A stretch of 64,000 bases of DNA, from the NCBI RefSeq assembly GCF_000014965.1, contig NC_008554.1, positions 372,001 through 436,000 of the forward strand, written 5' to 3'. Position numbers and translations under genes: made by a program. The stretch is from Syntrophobacter fumaroxidans MPOB. GTDB taxonomy: Bacteria; Desulfobacterota; Syntrophobacteria; Syntrophobacterales; Syntrophobacteraceae. Under the pieces are notes generated by a model. The model was not told where the DNA came from. It did no database searches and was given only the letters and a program-made list of their open reading frames with translations. The first letter of the stretch is position 1, and each line of letters starts with the position of its first letter. This document shows, piece by piece, positions 17,099 through 25,965 of this stretch.

Positions 17099-17299
17099 AT
17101 GACGACGGTTATGCCTGAAGGGGAAGCGATTCGCAGGGCGGTGAAGTGGATTTCGGCCTCTTTGGAAGAGCATCCGGACAAGGCTGCCCAGTCGCTTGTC
17201 CAGGAGGCGGTGTTGCGGTTCGATCTTTCACCCAAGGAAACCGAGTTCCTGATGGAGTTTTATAAGAAGGCGAAACCGGACGCTTCCTCCGATGCCTGA
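17099..17299 (+). CDS. Small conserved-looking helical protein, unknown function
   Basis: A 66-residue acidic protein, MTTVMPEGEAIRRAVKWISA onward, ending DASSDA. It is predicted to be all helical with a central LVQEAVLRFDLSPKETEFLM stretch. The start is well supported: GAGGAGC lies 9 nt upstream of ATG 17099. There are no cysteines or membrane segments. I cannot assign a function. It is convergent with the flavoprotein gene at 17459. Confidence 0.7.
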   Translation: MTTVMPEGEAIRRAVKWISASLEEHPDKAAQSLVQEAVLRFDLSPKETEFLMEFYKKAKPDASSDA

Positions 17300-17362
17300 G
17301 TCCGCACACGAAACGCCATCCTTCTGAACCTTTCGAAGACGACCCGAGGCAGGGATACGGAT

Positions 17363-17387
17363 TCCCGGCGCCCGCGCGGGGCCGGGA
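17363..17387. terminator. Candidate bidirectional terminator between convergent genes
   Basis: TCCCGGC (17363-17369) is inverted as GCCGGGA (17381-17387), with further GC pairing inside. It lies between the convergent genes ending at 17299 and 17459. A T-run is lacking on either side. Confidence 0.35.
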
Positions 17388-17458
17388 GTCTTGACGGGCT
17401 TTCCGAAATCGGAAGCCGGTGCGGGCTCCTTCGCCCTTCCGCCGATCGTCCTCCACGC

Positions 17459-18031
17459 TCACCGCAGCTTCTTGAGCAGCCAGGCCATGTTCTCGCCGAG
17501 GGTCCTCATCGTCTGGAGCCCCTCTTCATCCCGGTGCACATCGCCCGGGTCCATGCCGATTCCGATATTCCAGTAGCTGGACCCCACAACGATCATCTGA
17601 CTGATGGTGAAAAAGTAGTTCAGGGAATCGAAAGCGTGAACCGCACCGGCCCGCCTGACCGCGACCACACCGGCTCCCGCCTTGCGCCGGAGCAGATCGC
17701 CTCCGGCCCGGACCGCCAGCCCGCATCGCTCGATCAATGCCTTCATGCTTGCGGACACGTCCGCGAAATAGGTCGGCGAACCCAGCAAAATGCCGTCCGC
17801 TTCGATCATTTTTGCCAGATATTCATTGAGTTCGTCCGTCTCGACGGCGCAGGTCCCGTCCTTGGTCTTGAAGCACGAATAACAGGCGGTACAGCCCTGA
17901 AGGGGTTTTCCCGCCAGCTGGATCAACTCCGTTTCGATGCCTTCCTTATCCAGTTCGGCAAGAACGGTCCTGAGGAGTATGGCGGTGTTTCCATCCTGTC
18001 GGGCACTGCCGTTGAATGCGACCACTTTCAT
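17459..18031 (-). CDS. NADPH-dependent FMN reductase / iron-sulfur flavoprotein-like
   Basis: The 190-residue flavodoxin-fold protein starts MKVVAFNGSARQDGNTAILL, an FMN-phosphate-binding loop. A compact cysteine motif follows, CTACYSC then seven residues then C (CX2CX2CX7C), close to the CX2CX2CX5C [4Fe-4S] motif of archaeal Isf proteins. GSPTYFADVSASMKALIERC is the second flavin loop. Such proteins move electrons from ferredoxin or NAD(P)H to small acceptors and are frequent in anaerobes. Whether the cluster is present is inference. The gene stands alone. Confidence 0.85.
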   Translation of the reverse strand: MKVVAFNGSARQDGNTAILLRTVLAELDKEGIETELIQLAGKPLQGCTACYSCFKTKDGTCAVETDELNEYLAKMIEADGILLGSPTYFADVSASMKALIERCGLAVRAGGDLLRRKAGAGVVAVRRAGAVHAFDSLNYFFTISQMIVVGSSYWNIGIGMDPGDVHRDEEGLQTMRTLGENMAWLLKKLR

Positions 18032-18569
18032 GCGTCACCTCGCTGTGTGGGGACAGAAAAAGGAAAAGCCGCCGCCCGGAGCCCCTTCACTCAGGCGCGG
18101 CGGCAACGCGGCCGTCGCCTCGGGGCCGTCGTCGCATCTCACCTCTACCGCAAAAGCCGGACTCCATCAAGATTCATTTCCGTTGTTGACGGCAGTCCGC
18201 GGACGATCCGGGAAAAAACCCTTCCATTGAGAATGCGGGGTCGTCGGGAGAGCGCCTCGCTGGAAAACGACCGCTTGGGCCGTCCCGGACTCCCGTCGCG
18301 GTGCGTGCGATCAGCGGGGCGTCGTTGGCGCTCATCGCCGGAATTCGGAGAAACCCGCGATACGGCGTTCAGTGTGAAAATGCCCCGGCCTGGTAAATTT
18401 GCATGCTTCGTTGCGAGCCCCCGGCTCATGGCGGTTTATGATGAATGCGGGGAGTCATGGGGCGGGCCGGAGACCTTTCAACGAATCAAATCAATGGTTA
18501 ATTTGGGTGAACAGATCGGCTTCAGGGGTGACTCATGAAGGTGCCGGCGGATCCCGGGGGGGAGGCGTT
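18032..18569. other. Gene-less divergent region
   Basis: About 540 bp between the divergent flavoprotein and Sel1 genes. Open frames across it are Arg/Pro-rich shadows. The last 150 bp before the Sel1 gene is AT-richer, but I see no consensus promoter I would defend. Confidence 0.4.
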
Positions 18570-19037
18570 ATGAAGCGGATTGCGTTTTTGATCGGCCTGG
18601 TGGTGCTGGCTGGTCCCGCATGGGCGGATTTTGAGTCCGGCAAGGCCGCCTATTCCCGCGGCGACTACGAGACGGCCTTCCGGGAATTTGAGATTCTGGC
18701 CAAGAAAGGTCATGCCGAAGCCCAGGTCGCGCTTGGGCAGATGCACCTCAAGGGGGAAGCCGTCGGGCAGAGTGACGTTGAAGCCGTGAAGTGGTTTCGG
18801 AAAGCTGCCGAACAGGGCAATTCCTTTGCGCAGGGAAAGCTCGGGGCCGCATACGAGGAAGGCAGGGGGGTTCCGAAGGACTATGTCAAGGCTTATATGT
18901 GGTTGATCCTCGCGGCGGCGCAGGGCGAAAGGGGAATGGCCGGATTTCGGGACCACATCGCGCAGAAAATGACTCCGGAACAGGTTGCGCGGGCTCAGGA
19001 AATGGCGCGAAACTGGAGGCCGAGGGTGGCAAAATGA
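18570..19037 (+). CDS. Sel1-repeat (TPR-like) secreted protein
   Basis: The 155-residue protein has a signal peptide (MKRIAFLIGLVVLAGPAWAD, cleavage near AWA-D), then Sel1 repeats: AEAQVALGQMHLKGEAVGQS, DVEAVKWFRKAAEQGNSFAQ, GKLGAAYEEGRGVPKDYVKA. The C-terminus is charged. Sel1 proteins act as adaptors in the periplasm or envelope. GGAGGCGTT precedes the ATG at 18570, so the long in-frame upstream extension to 18399 is rejected. Confidence 0.85.
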   Translation: MKRIAFLIGLVVLAGPAWADFESGKAAYSRGDYETAFREFEILAKKGHAEAQVALGQMHLKGEAVGQSDVEAVKWFRKAAEQGNSFAQGKLGAAYEEGRGVPKDYVKAYMWLILAAAQGERGMAGFRDHIAQKMTPEQVARAQEMARNWRPRVAK

Positions 19038-19045
19038 CTCGACCT

Positions 19046-19161
19046 GAAAACCCGGGAACAACCTCGATGAAGCGAGACATACCTGCGCATGGCGGTTCTA
19101 TATGTCTGCTATGGACAGGCGGAGACCCCGGAACGGTTTCGATGCAGCGATACATTCCTGC
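19046..19161 (+). repeat. Imperfect direct repeat of about 40 bp, two copies
   Basis: Segment 19046-19086 and segment 19122-19161 match at roughly three quarters of positions. The shared core is GAAC, then TCGATG, then AGCGA(G/T)ACAT and CCTGC. The spacing is about 76 bp start to start. It lies in the 600-bp gene-less gap between the Sel1 gene and the tRNA. Only two units are present, so it is not a CRISPR. Confidence 0.5.
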
Positions 19162-19597
19162 CTGATCGCCGGCCGGAAGAGAAACACTGCTGAAAGACCG
19201 GCGATGTGAATTCAACTCGGCTTGCGGATGCTTCGTGCGGAGTTGCCGTCGGGAAGATCGTCCCGGTATGGGAAAATCGTGCCGGCAAGCAGGAAGAGAG
19301 CGTCTTCCGAGAAATTTCGCCCTGCAAGGCGGCCGCGAAGAAGTGTTCCGGAAGAAGGGTCGCACATCGGACGTCATTTCGATGGAGCCTGGTCGAAGGG
19401 AATCCGGCGCGCCTTTCCGGGCAGCCTCGGTACGCATTGCACAATGATTGTGTTGCGGAATGAGAAACCGCCTGTTCCGAAGGGATGCCGTCCTCGTTGT
19501 GTGCCGTCGCAGAGGCGTTGTTTCCGCCCGCGGCGGGAAGCCGGGAAACCTGTGGCGCGGGGCGGGAGCGGACCTAAGAAATGGTGCAACTGAAAGG

Positions 19598-19626
19598 TTG
19601 ACAGTTGCCCGTCGGGGGGCTATAAG
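19598..19626 (+). promoter_or_regulatory. Sigma-70 promoter of the tRNA-Ala gene
   Basis: A perfect TTGACA (19598-19603), a 17-bp spacer and TATAAG (19621-19626) lie just upstream of the tRNA start at 19640. The GC-rich bases after the -10 resemble a stringent discriminator. Confidence 0.85.
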
Positions 19627-19639
19627 AGGGCGTTCAAGT

Positions 19640-19715
19640 GGGGATGTGGCTCAGTTGGGAGAGCGCCGCGTTCGCAACGCGGAGGTCAGGGGTTCGAATC
19701 CCCTCATCTCCACCA
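19640..19715 (+). tRNA. tRNA-Ala (anticodon CGC)
   Basis: The 76-nt gene folds as a full cloverleaf: acceptor GGGGATG/CATCTCC with one G-U pair, D-arm GCTC/GAGC, anticodon stem CCGCG/CGCGG around TTCGCAA (anticodon CGC, reading GCG), T-arm AGGGG/CCCCT around TTCGAAT, and an encoded 3' CCA. A consensus promoter precedes it. Confidence 0.97.
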
Positions 19716-20002
19716 AGTAAAATCAAAGAGTTAATAATTCCCAATTTGCCCTCCAGCGTCGACGATCCATTCACCGGCGGTGAAATTAGACCGTTGCGTT
19801 CGGGACGCAGAGGTCCCCCTCCGAATCCAGTGGCTCCCCTTGCAGATAAAGTGATAGTGAGGCATGGTCTCGTTGCAGAAATTCAATCCGTGCGCCGACC
19901 ACGCGCATTTGCCCCCTTCATATGGACATCCTTGTCTCTGGCGGGTTTTCGGGGCAGGCAGCAAGACCGAACAACGACAACCGACACGGAGTTGGACCGG
20001 AT

Positions 20003-20446
20003 ATGGCCGTTCCGCTGGCTGGGCATTTGCAGGCCCGCAAGAAAGCGCGCTTTCATGTCCAGGTGAAAATCGGGAATATTCCCACCGATATTCAGACCCC
20101 GGCGCAGGTGCTCGTTGAAGGCACCGTCGTTCGCATCTTTCGGAGTGACGGTAACCTGAGGCCTGGCGACCGGGTCGTTTTCCCGGTGTGGGTCTGCCGG
20201 CCGGGGGACGACGTCCCGGTGGGACCGGTCTGCGGGTTTCTGGATCGGCTTGCGTCCGCGACGCATATCGAAGTTTACCTGAACGGGGCCCCGCCGCGGT
20301 GCGATGTTGCCCTGGACGAGTGGCTGCCGCTGGAAACCGCTTCCGATGAGCCGCGCCTCACCGTGGAGGAGCTCGAACGACAGATCAGGGAAGCACGCAA
20401 GAAGAAACGCAGATGGTGGTGGTTCCGGCCGAACACAACACCGTGA
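20003..20446 (+). CDS. Hypothetical protein, beta-rich with basic C-terminus
   Basis: I do not recognise this 147-residue protein. The centre looks like a small beta-barrel (QVLVEGTVVRIFRSDGNLRP, then GDRVVFPVWVC), followed by acidic and then strongly basic sequence (EARKKKRRWWWFRP). The start is uncertain: ATG 20003 is preceded only by a weak GGA, and an ATG at 19922 is in frame. The tryptophan-rich basic tail could contact nucleic acid or membrane. It follows the tRNA gene in the same direction. Confidence 0.55.
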   Translation: MAVPLAGHLQARKKARFHVQVKIGNIPTDIQTPAQVLVEGTVVRIFRSDGNLRPGDRVVFPVWVCRPGDDVPVGPVCGFLDRLASATHIEVYLNGAPPRCDVALDEWLPLETASDEPRLTVEELERQIREARKKKRRWWWFRPNTTP

Positions 20447-20647
20447 CCGCCGGAACGCCGCGTTTCAACAGAACCCTGCCTTTCGGGCATTTCCCCGCCG
20501 GGTCTGGCTGTTCGGGCCTGTTGGCGACAGGGTTACAGGCACCCCGGCTGGAGGGATTTGGACCTCGAGGGCGGGCATGGTTTACACACCGGCCGCCGTC
20601 AATGGATGGTCGGCAGTCGTTTGCCCGGCGAGGGGTCTTCCCGTCGG

Positions 20648-21967
20648 TCAGTTTCCGCCTGCATCGTATTTGATGGTCAGGTAATGCTCAAGGCCTGTAG
20701 TTGTCAACGTAGTGCCTGTGACATACAGATTCCCGCCACCGCCGACGACCATGGAACTGCCGGAAGCCTGCTCGTATCGTCTCACCCATTTCTGATTTCC
20801 GTTCTCGTCGTAGTTGATGGTGGCACAATCATAAGTTTTGCCTGAGGAATCTGAATCCGACCAGCCTGTAACATAGACATTTCCTTTGCCGTCCAAGGCG
20901 ATGGCCGAGGCGGAGTCACCCCCATTGGCCGGACCGTTGTAGCGTTTCACCCATTTCCGGTTTCCATTCGCGTCGTACTTGACGGTTGCATAATCTTCGC
21001 CTGAAGAAGTTCCCTCCGAAACGCCGGTGACATAGACATTCCCTGCGCCGTCCAGGGCGATGGCATGGGCAAAGTCACTGCCATTGGCCGGACCGTTGTA
21101 ACGCTTCACCCATTTCCGGCTTCCATTGGCGTCGTATTTGACGATTAGATAATCGTACCCTGAGGATGTTCTTTTTATCTGGCCCGCGACATAGACATTC
21201 CCGGTGTCGTCCACGGCGATGGACGAAGTCATGCCGCTGGATCGCGTCACCCATTTCCGGTTTCCATCCGAGTCGTATTTGATGGTCACAGTGCCCGTGA
21301 CGTAGACATTCGCGCTGTCGTCCAGGGCAATGGCGTATGCTCCGCCGTCGAATCGCCTGATCCATATGCAATTCCCGTCGGCATCGTACTTTATGACTGT
21401 AGCGTCCAGACACAAGGTGCCGTCGGTTGATCCGCCCGCGACGTAGACGTTCCCGAGACCGTCTACGGCTACGCCCGCGGGAATGTCATGAATGCCCTCC
21501 AGGGTGCCGTACCGCGTCACCCATTTCTGATTTCCGTCCGTATCGTACTTGACGGTCGCAAAATCATAATCACCTTCGAACTCCGAAACAACAGCACTGG
21601 AACGGCCCGTGACGTATACATTTCCGTCGCCGTCTACCGCGATGCCGGTGGGAGAGTCCGAGTCGCTCGCCGGTCCGTCATATCGGGCCACCCACTCGCG
21701 GCTTCCGTTCGCGCTATACTTGATGGTCGCATAATCGGAATCGAGAGATGTGGAGATACCATCGGAATGGCCCGTGACATAGACATTGCCGCCGCCGTCG
21801 ACGGCAATGGCGGTGGAATAGTCCCGGCCATTGCCAGGTCCGTCGTACTCTTTCACCCACTCTGCCGATACCGCGGCCGCACATCCCAGGGTGCAGAAGA
21901 AGGCGGCGAAGGCAAAAAACAGATTCAATCTCCAACGCATCAAAAAGCCTGGACGGATCTTCAGCAT
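20648..21967 (-). CDS. Secreted SBBP-repeat beta-propeller protein
   Basis: The 439-residue protein has a signal sequence (LNLFFAFAAFFCTLGCAAAV; LGC could also be a lipobox) and about eight SBBP repeats of roughly 50 residues. Each unit has the form AxDGxGNVYVTG ... DYATVKYDANGNRKWVKRYN. Such repeats build a beta-propeller, usually exported or on the cell surface. The last repeat ends at the stop, so the blade count may be closed by the N-terminal strand. GGAGGAGG sits five bases before ATG 21967; the in-frame start at 22000 is rejected. Function is unknown, possibly binding of a surface ligand. Confidence 0.88.
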   Translation of the reverse strand: MLKIRPGFLMRWRLNLFFAFAAFFCTLGCAAAVSAEWVKEYDGPGNGRDYSTAIAVDGGGNVYVTGHSDGISTSLDSDYATIKYSANGSREWVARYDGPASDSDSPTGIAVDGDGNVYVTGRSSAVVSEFEGDYDFATVKYDTDGNQKWVTRYGTLEGIHDIPAGVAVDGLGNVYVAGGSTDGTLCLDATVIKYDADGNCIWIRRFDGGAYAIALDDSANVYVTGTVTIKYDSDGNRKWVTRSSGMTSSIAVDDTGNVYVAGQIKRTSSGYDYLIVKYDANGSRKWVKRYNGPANGSDFAHAIALDGAGNVYVTGVSEGTSSGEDYATVKYDANGNRKWVKRYNGPANGGDSASAIALDGKGNVYVTGWSDSDSSGKTYDCATINYDENGNQKWVRRYEQASGSSMVVGGGGNLYVTGTTLTTTGLEHYLTIKYDAGGN

Positions 21968-22219
21968 GTTCCTCCTCCCGGTTTCATGGGCGCCTCCCAT
22001 GTCGCGCAGTCTCGATTCAGACTGAACGGCAAGGTGTCAGAGCCCGCGTTCAACAGTCCGTGCCTGCTCCCCAATCCACGGCTCGCCGGGCCTCGTTGCG
22101 CTTCGAACGGAACCCCCGGCAGGCCCGAATTCCACGGCTTCTGCCGCGGGGACCGGCGCGGTCCTCCCGGCGGTTGCATCATCGAGGCCGGAACCGGGGT
22201 CTTCGGTCTCGGCCTCCAG

Positions 22220-22565
22220 GAATATTTTGTTAACGGACTATACTCCTTAAAGATTTTCAAAGTCAAGGCACTGTAGTGCATAAGTAATCTCATAAAGCTC
22301 ATTTATAAGAAAATGAGAGCATTATGAATGACCCATGTTGAGCACAATGCAATAAGTTTTTCCTGATCATAAAAAGTCTCGATTCCCGGATACAATTTCA
22401 GAGAACTCCTGAGAAGCTGTCCTCGAAAGGCACTATGAATCGGAATTATTCAGATAAATATTATTGTCGAATAGAAATTATTGAATAAATCTTGAATCGT
22501 AGCTGTATGATGGCATATAATGCGATAGTACATTAAAGAGTTTTAATGTATGGTTGGATCCTTCT
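22220..22565. other. AT-rich gene-less islet with several palindromes
   Basis: Base composition falls well below that of the surroundings. Perfect inverted repeats include CTCATTT/AAATGAG (22298-22317) and TACATTAAA/TTTAATGTA around a GAGT loop (22529-22550). No reading frame of normal length crosses it. It lies upstream of the minus-strand SBBP gene and may hold its promoter; it could also be foreign DNA. The rest of the 21968-23005 gap holds no gene I can support. Confidence 0.5.
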
Positions 22566-23005
22566 TCCGGCGCGTGACGGTTGCGATGTTCATCCCGTCT
22601 TTTCGCATGTATTCGCAGCTCCCTTTTCCTGGTTGCGCCTCGCTTTCTTGTTCATGGCGTTTTGCATACGAAACGTCTTGAACCCGCAGCAGATCCTACC
22701 ATTCCGGTGAAGCCAGGGTCTCGGATGGTGTGCCGCGACCGGCGAACCGCCCGGGAGCGGGGGAGGCATGAACATGCTTGCCGAGGCGCCGATCAAGCTA
22801 TCGGGAGACGGGTTAAAGTTGATGCGGAGGCATGCCACGCGCCGAAAAGCAAAACCCTTCGGGCTAACCTGAAGGGCTTTCGCGATGGTGCGATCATCCC
22901 TTGCGATCGCAGTCGAAGAAAGTCTTGCTCTTCCACCCAGGCGCGCGAAATGCCGGAGCGTAATCCCGATGGCCCGGAACATCCTTTGATCCAGGCCATG
23001 AAAGG

Positions 23006-23467
23006 TTACCTGTACGCGCCGCAGCAGATCACCATGTCTCCGGCTTTCTTCAAATAGGTGGTCTTGGCTTCTTCCTTGCCCGTCTGGGGATTCAGGTAGA
23101 AGTAGTCCACCCAGCCGCTCCCGGCGCTCTTGGCCTTGTCGATGATTTCCTTTCGGAACAGCTTTCCTTTGCTGTCAGGCTTGTCCATGAGGCTCTGACC
23201 GATCAGCTTCGGGTTCTTGGGGTGGGCGAGCATGACGGCGTTGAGGTCGTAGGCGAATACGTAGAGCTCGCCCTGCACGAACTGGCCGTCAGGTTTGTTG
23301 ATTTCCGCGATGGTCTTCTCCTTCCCGTTTTCGTTCAGAAAGGCGGCGGCCTTTTCCACCATCGCCTTGGCCAAGGCCTTTTCGTCTACGGCCTGCTGTT
23401 GCTGGGCATACGCCCAGGAAAGGCCCAGCACAACGATCACAACGGCGATCAATAGCTTCTTGCTCAT
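23006..23467 (-). CDS. Periplasmic single-Cache-domain protein
   Basis: The 153-residue protein has a signal peptide (MSKKLLIAVVIVVLGLSWAY, cleavage after AYA) and then one type-2 Cache fold: AKAMVEKAAAFLNENGKEKT, LYVFAYDLNAVMLAHPKNPK, LIGQSLMDKPDSKGKLFRKE, SGWVDYFYLNPQTGKEEAKT. Cache domains bind small organic acids or amines outside the cell, usually as sensors; here no kinase or MCP domain is attached, so it may be a soluble binding protein or partner of a receptor encoded elsewhere. GGAGGTGA precedes the start. Confidence 0.87.
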   Translation of the reverse strand: MSKKLLIAVVIVVLGLSWAYAQQQQAVDEKALAKAMVEKAAAFLNENGKEKTIAEINKPDGQFVQGELYVFAYDLNAVMLAHPKNPKLIGQSLMDKPDSKGKLFRKEIIDKAKSAGSGWVDYFYLNPQTGKEEAKTTYLKKAGDMVICCGAYR

Positions 23468-23803
23468 GACGTCACCTCCTGTCCGGGGTTCTTCAGGCGT
23501 TCCGACCCGCGGGCCGACGCGGAAGCAAATACCGTCGCTCCAAGAAAGACCTTGTCGACCGGGGTCGTTTCTCCGGCTGGGGCCGGAGTTCCGACGGTCT
23601 CGCGGATTGTGGCGCTCGCCGCATCAGGACCGGTGATCCTCTTTCATGGAGGTACTTTCCCCCGGTGGTGTCGATTTGCCGGAGGCGCGTTCACGACTTA
23701 CCGTCACAGGGGTATGGGAACACGGCACGACAGCATCGGTGGTTGAGAAACGGTTGTCGAGCTCGCATCAAGCCTGAAGCGCAGGGAAAAGAAGAACAGC
23801 GCT
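23468..23803. other. Gene-less spacer upstream of the Cache gene
   Basis: About 335 bp with no supported coding frame, containing the upstream region of the minus-strand Cache gene. No consensus promoter stands out. Confidence 0.4.
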
Positions 23804-24025
23804 GTGAGTGAACCCAAAGGGCAATTCCGCAGAAGACAGGGGCCTCACGAAGAGAATGTGCTTACCCTAAATATAAGTCTGGAGGAATATCTTATCAATC
23901 CGGTCTTATTCTCCGAGTCCGCCACGATGGCGGCACAACGGCGGGTCGTCAACGCACGGGTTCTTAGGCTGCCCAGCATGGAAAGCCTCGAACGGGCGAT
24001 CGCAGGCGGGGAAGGCTGCACCTGA
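23804..24025 (+). CDS. Possible small protein, unknown
   Basis: A 73-codon frame opening with GTG encodes VLTLNISLEEYLINPVLFSE in its centre, which has a protein-like hydrophobic pattern unlike the Arg/Pro-rich shadow frames around it. The ribosome site is poor (only AAGAAG upstream). It may be a real small protein or the remnant of one. No function can be given. Confidence 0.3.
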   Translation: MSEPKGQFRRRQGPHEENVLTLNISLEEYLINPVLFSESATMAAQRRVVNARVLRLPSMESLERAIAGGEGCT

Positions 24026-24200
24026 ATGGCGGAGATCCGGAACGCGTAACGGGTCTTCGGTACGCATCGCCGGTGGGGAACGGCCCCGATTATGCGAATT
24101 TAACTTGCAGAGGAACGGCCCCCTGTGCGATTATTGTTAAAAAAGTCACACAGTAGTGGTTTGACGGTATGCATTCTAGGGCCAGTCGCAGGGGGATGGT

Positions 24201-24512
24201 ATGTCCTTCGAACAGTGGGGTTACGAATTTGACGGCGCGTACAGTGTCGCGGACAGGCTTCAACCCAGGGCGGGTGTGTATGTGGTTTGGTGCAAGATCG
24301 AAGACAAGTGGAAAGTGATCGGCGTCGGCCAGTCGGAAAACGTCGGCAAGCAGCTTGTCGACGGCGAACGGACTTTGTGCTGGGCCGATGAGTGCAAGCC
24401 GGGAACGATCTACTTTGCCGCCACCTATACCGACGGTGCTCCGGAATCGGAAAGGAAGTGCATCGAACAGTTGATCCGCCGGTTGACGAATAACCTGCGG
24501 GAAGGGGCTTAG
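24201..24512 (+). CDS. Small protein with GIY-YIG-like core, unknown function
   Basis: The 103-residue protein reads RAGVYVVWCKIEDKWKVIGV, then GQSENVGKQL, and later ESERKCIEQLIRRLTNNLRE. The order GVYVVW - VIGVGQSENV - C-terminal E..LIRRL recalls the GIY-YIG nuclease fold (GIY, YIGQS, Glu helix). The usual catalytic Arg after the second motif is not evident, so activity is doubtful. The ATG at 24201 follows a G-rich stretch. The gene stands alone; a nuclease-fold binding protein is the best guess. Confidence 0.6.
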   Translation: MSFEQWGYEFDGAYSVADRLQPRAGVYVVWCKIEDKWKVIGVGQSENVGKQLVDGERTLCWADECKPGTIYFAATYTDGAPESERKCIEQLIRRLTNNLREGA

Positions 24513-24949
24513 GTTCCACAGGGCAAATCTTGCCGTCAGGGTGTTCTTTCCGGCGTCGGGAGGGAGATGCCGCGAACGGGAAGGCTCTGAGCCCGACACC
24601 CGCAGCCGCCTCGCCCGGAGGCGAGGTCCATCCGCTCCCCGTTGCGGGAACGTCGGAACACCTCCGAATAGACCCGCCACAGTCCGGTGAAACATTGCAC
24701 CGGCCGCCCGTTTCCCTGATGTCCCTTTCCCTGAATGACAAGACATCCGCGATGTTGTATAATGATTGCGTTCGTGCCGGAGGGAGCCCGATTCGCCCCG
24801 AAGATCGAGGTTTGCGCTCCGGCGTCCGAAGGAAACGCGGCGCGGACGATTCGCGCGCCTTGGCCGGGAAGGGGACTGCGCCGTCCGTGCAGGTTCCGGC
24901 GACACCCGGCGTGTCGGGACACGCGTCCGCATGTGGAACGATACACAAA

Positions 24950-25195
24950 ATGAGAAACGCAGCTCCATCCGGCCCCGGTTACGAAGAACGCCTCAGGTTC
25001 TTCAATTATATCCGTCATCTCGGCCGCACGATCGCGTGGGCGATGATCGTTCTCCTGATCGGTATTGCGTCGGGCACCTTTTTTTTGCGGGAGGGCAGCA
25101 GCGCGGAAGCGTGCCTCTTGCCGTTGGCCCTGTGCGTCATCCCCGTCGCCGTGCTGACAGTGGTGAAACCCGGCCGCAGGGACGCCGGCGGTTGA
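24950..25195 (+). CDS. Small two-helix membrane protein
   Basis: An 81-residue frame begins MRNAAPSGPGYEERLRFFNY and contains two hydrophobic helices (TIAWAMIVLLIGIASGTFFL and AEACLLPLALCVIPVAVLTV) followed by a basic tail, as in small inner-membrane proteins. The frame is open far upstream to 24530, but that part is Arg/Pro/Ser-rich and unlike protein, so the ATG at 24950 is chosen; its ribosome site is weak. Function unknown. Confidence 0.5.
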   Translation: MRNAAPSGPGYEERLRFFNYIRHLGRTIAWAMIVLLIGIASGTFFLREGSSAEACLLPLALCVIPVAVLTVVKPGRRDAGG

Positions 25196-25302
25196 GGCTT
25201 CGGTGGTTCGCCCTCGTCAGGTCTCGAAAGGGACGCCTCCCTCCTTGATGACCCGGGGGCGCCAAGGTTTCGAACCGTCATTGGAGCAAACTGGAGGCTG
25301 CC

Positions 25303-25545
25303 ATGAGACGGATTTTGGCGGGGATCGCAATTCTGTCCTTGATCTGGTGCGCGGGGGCCGCGGGCTGCTCCAGGGCGAAGGAGCCGGAGAAGAAGGCGAC
25401 CAGTGTCGAGACTCCCGCCGCCGAATCTCCGAACGTCTTGCGGGAACACACCCAGGCCCCGGTGAGGAAAGCCAGGACGGCTCGCGACGCAGGGGACGGG
25501 AGACTCGATGACACCGATGCCGCCGTGAAGAGCCTGACGAAGTGA
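25303..25545 (+). CDS. Small lipoprotein
   Basis: The 80-residue protein begins MRRILAGIAILSLIWCAGAA followed by GCSRAKEPEKKATS. The AGAAGC segment is a near lipobox, so the mature protein should be anchored by its cysteine; the rest is charged and probably disordered. GGAGG lies six bases upstream of the ATG. No function can be given. It is convergent with the PilZ gene. Confidence 0.65.
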   Translation: MRRILAGIAILSLIWCAGAAGCSRAKEPEKKATSVETPAAESPNVLREHTQAPVRKARTARDAGDGRLDDTDAAVKSLTK

Positions 25546-25599
25546 ACCGCCGGGAAGTTGCCGCACGCGCGGTGCATTGCCCCGGGCGGCACGGTGCGT

Positions 25600-25965
25600 T
25601 CAAGACCCTTTCTTCCGGATGTGCTCCCGGTATTCTGCGCGGATTGCTTTTTCGTCGGCGTTCCGGGCGACGAAGAAGCTCCGGAGGTGAAAGAACGAAT
25701 CCAGGTTCATCCCTTGGAACCGAACCGCGAATCCGTGGGGTTCCCGCCTGACCACCTCTCCCTTGATCCTGACGGACAGCTCCGACGATGCTCCCACGAG
25801 CAAAATGGTGATTTCCACCGGGGTGTCCGCCGGTACCTGTGCCGACGATTTGACGAACACTCCGTTCAGGCTGAGGTTCTCGACCTCGCCGGTGACGACT
25901 TCGTCCCCCCATCTCACTTCGGCCGTTGTGTGCAGGGTGACTCTGGTGAATTCTCGCTCGTTCAT
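25600..25965 (-). CDS. PilZ-domain c-di-GMP-binding protein
   Basis: The 121-residue protein is a single PilZ domain: an N-terminal RxxxR (REFTR near residues 4-8) and the NxSxxG motif (NLSLNGVFV near 29-37) are both intact, so c-di-GMP binding is expected. The C-terminal helix ends with charged residues. The frame extends upstream to 26319 but that part is Arg/Ser-rich and not protein-like; ATG 25965 is preceded by a GGGGA site. It follows cydB in the same direction after a 473-bp gap. Its target is unknown. Confidence 0.88.
   Translation of the reverse strand: MNEREFTRVTLHTTAEVRWGDEVVTGEVENLSLNGVFVKSSAQVPADTPVEITILLVGASSELSVRIKGEVVRREPHGFAVRFQGMNLDSFFHLRSFFVARNADEKAIRAEYREHIRKKGS

Noticed and set aside
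19046-19161. Possible CRISPR
   Set aside because: Only two imperfect units with one spacer and no cas genes in the window.
24530-24949. N-terminal extension of the two-helix membrane protein
   Set aside because: Arg/Pro/Ser-rich and without a ribosome site; the membrane protein can start at 24950.
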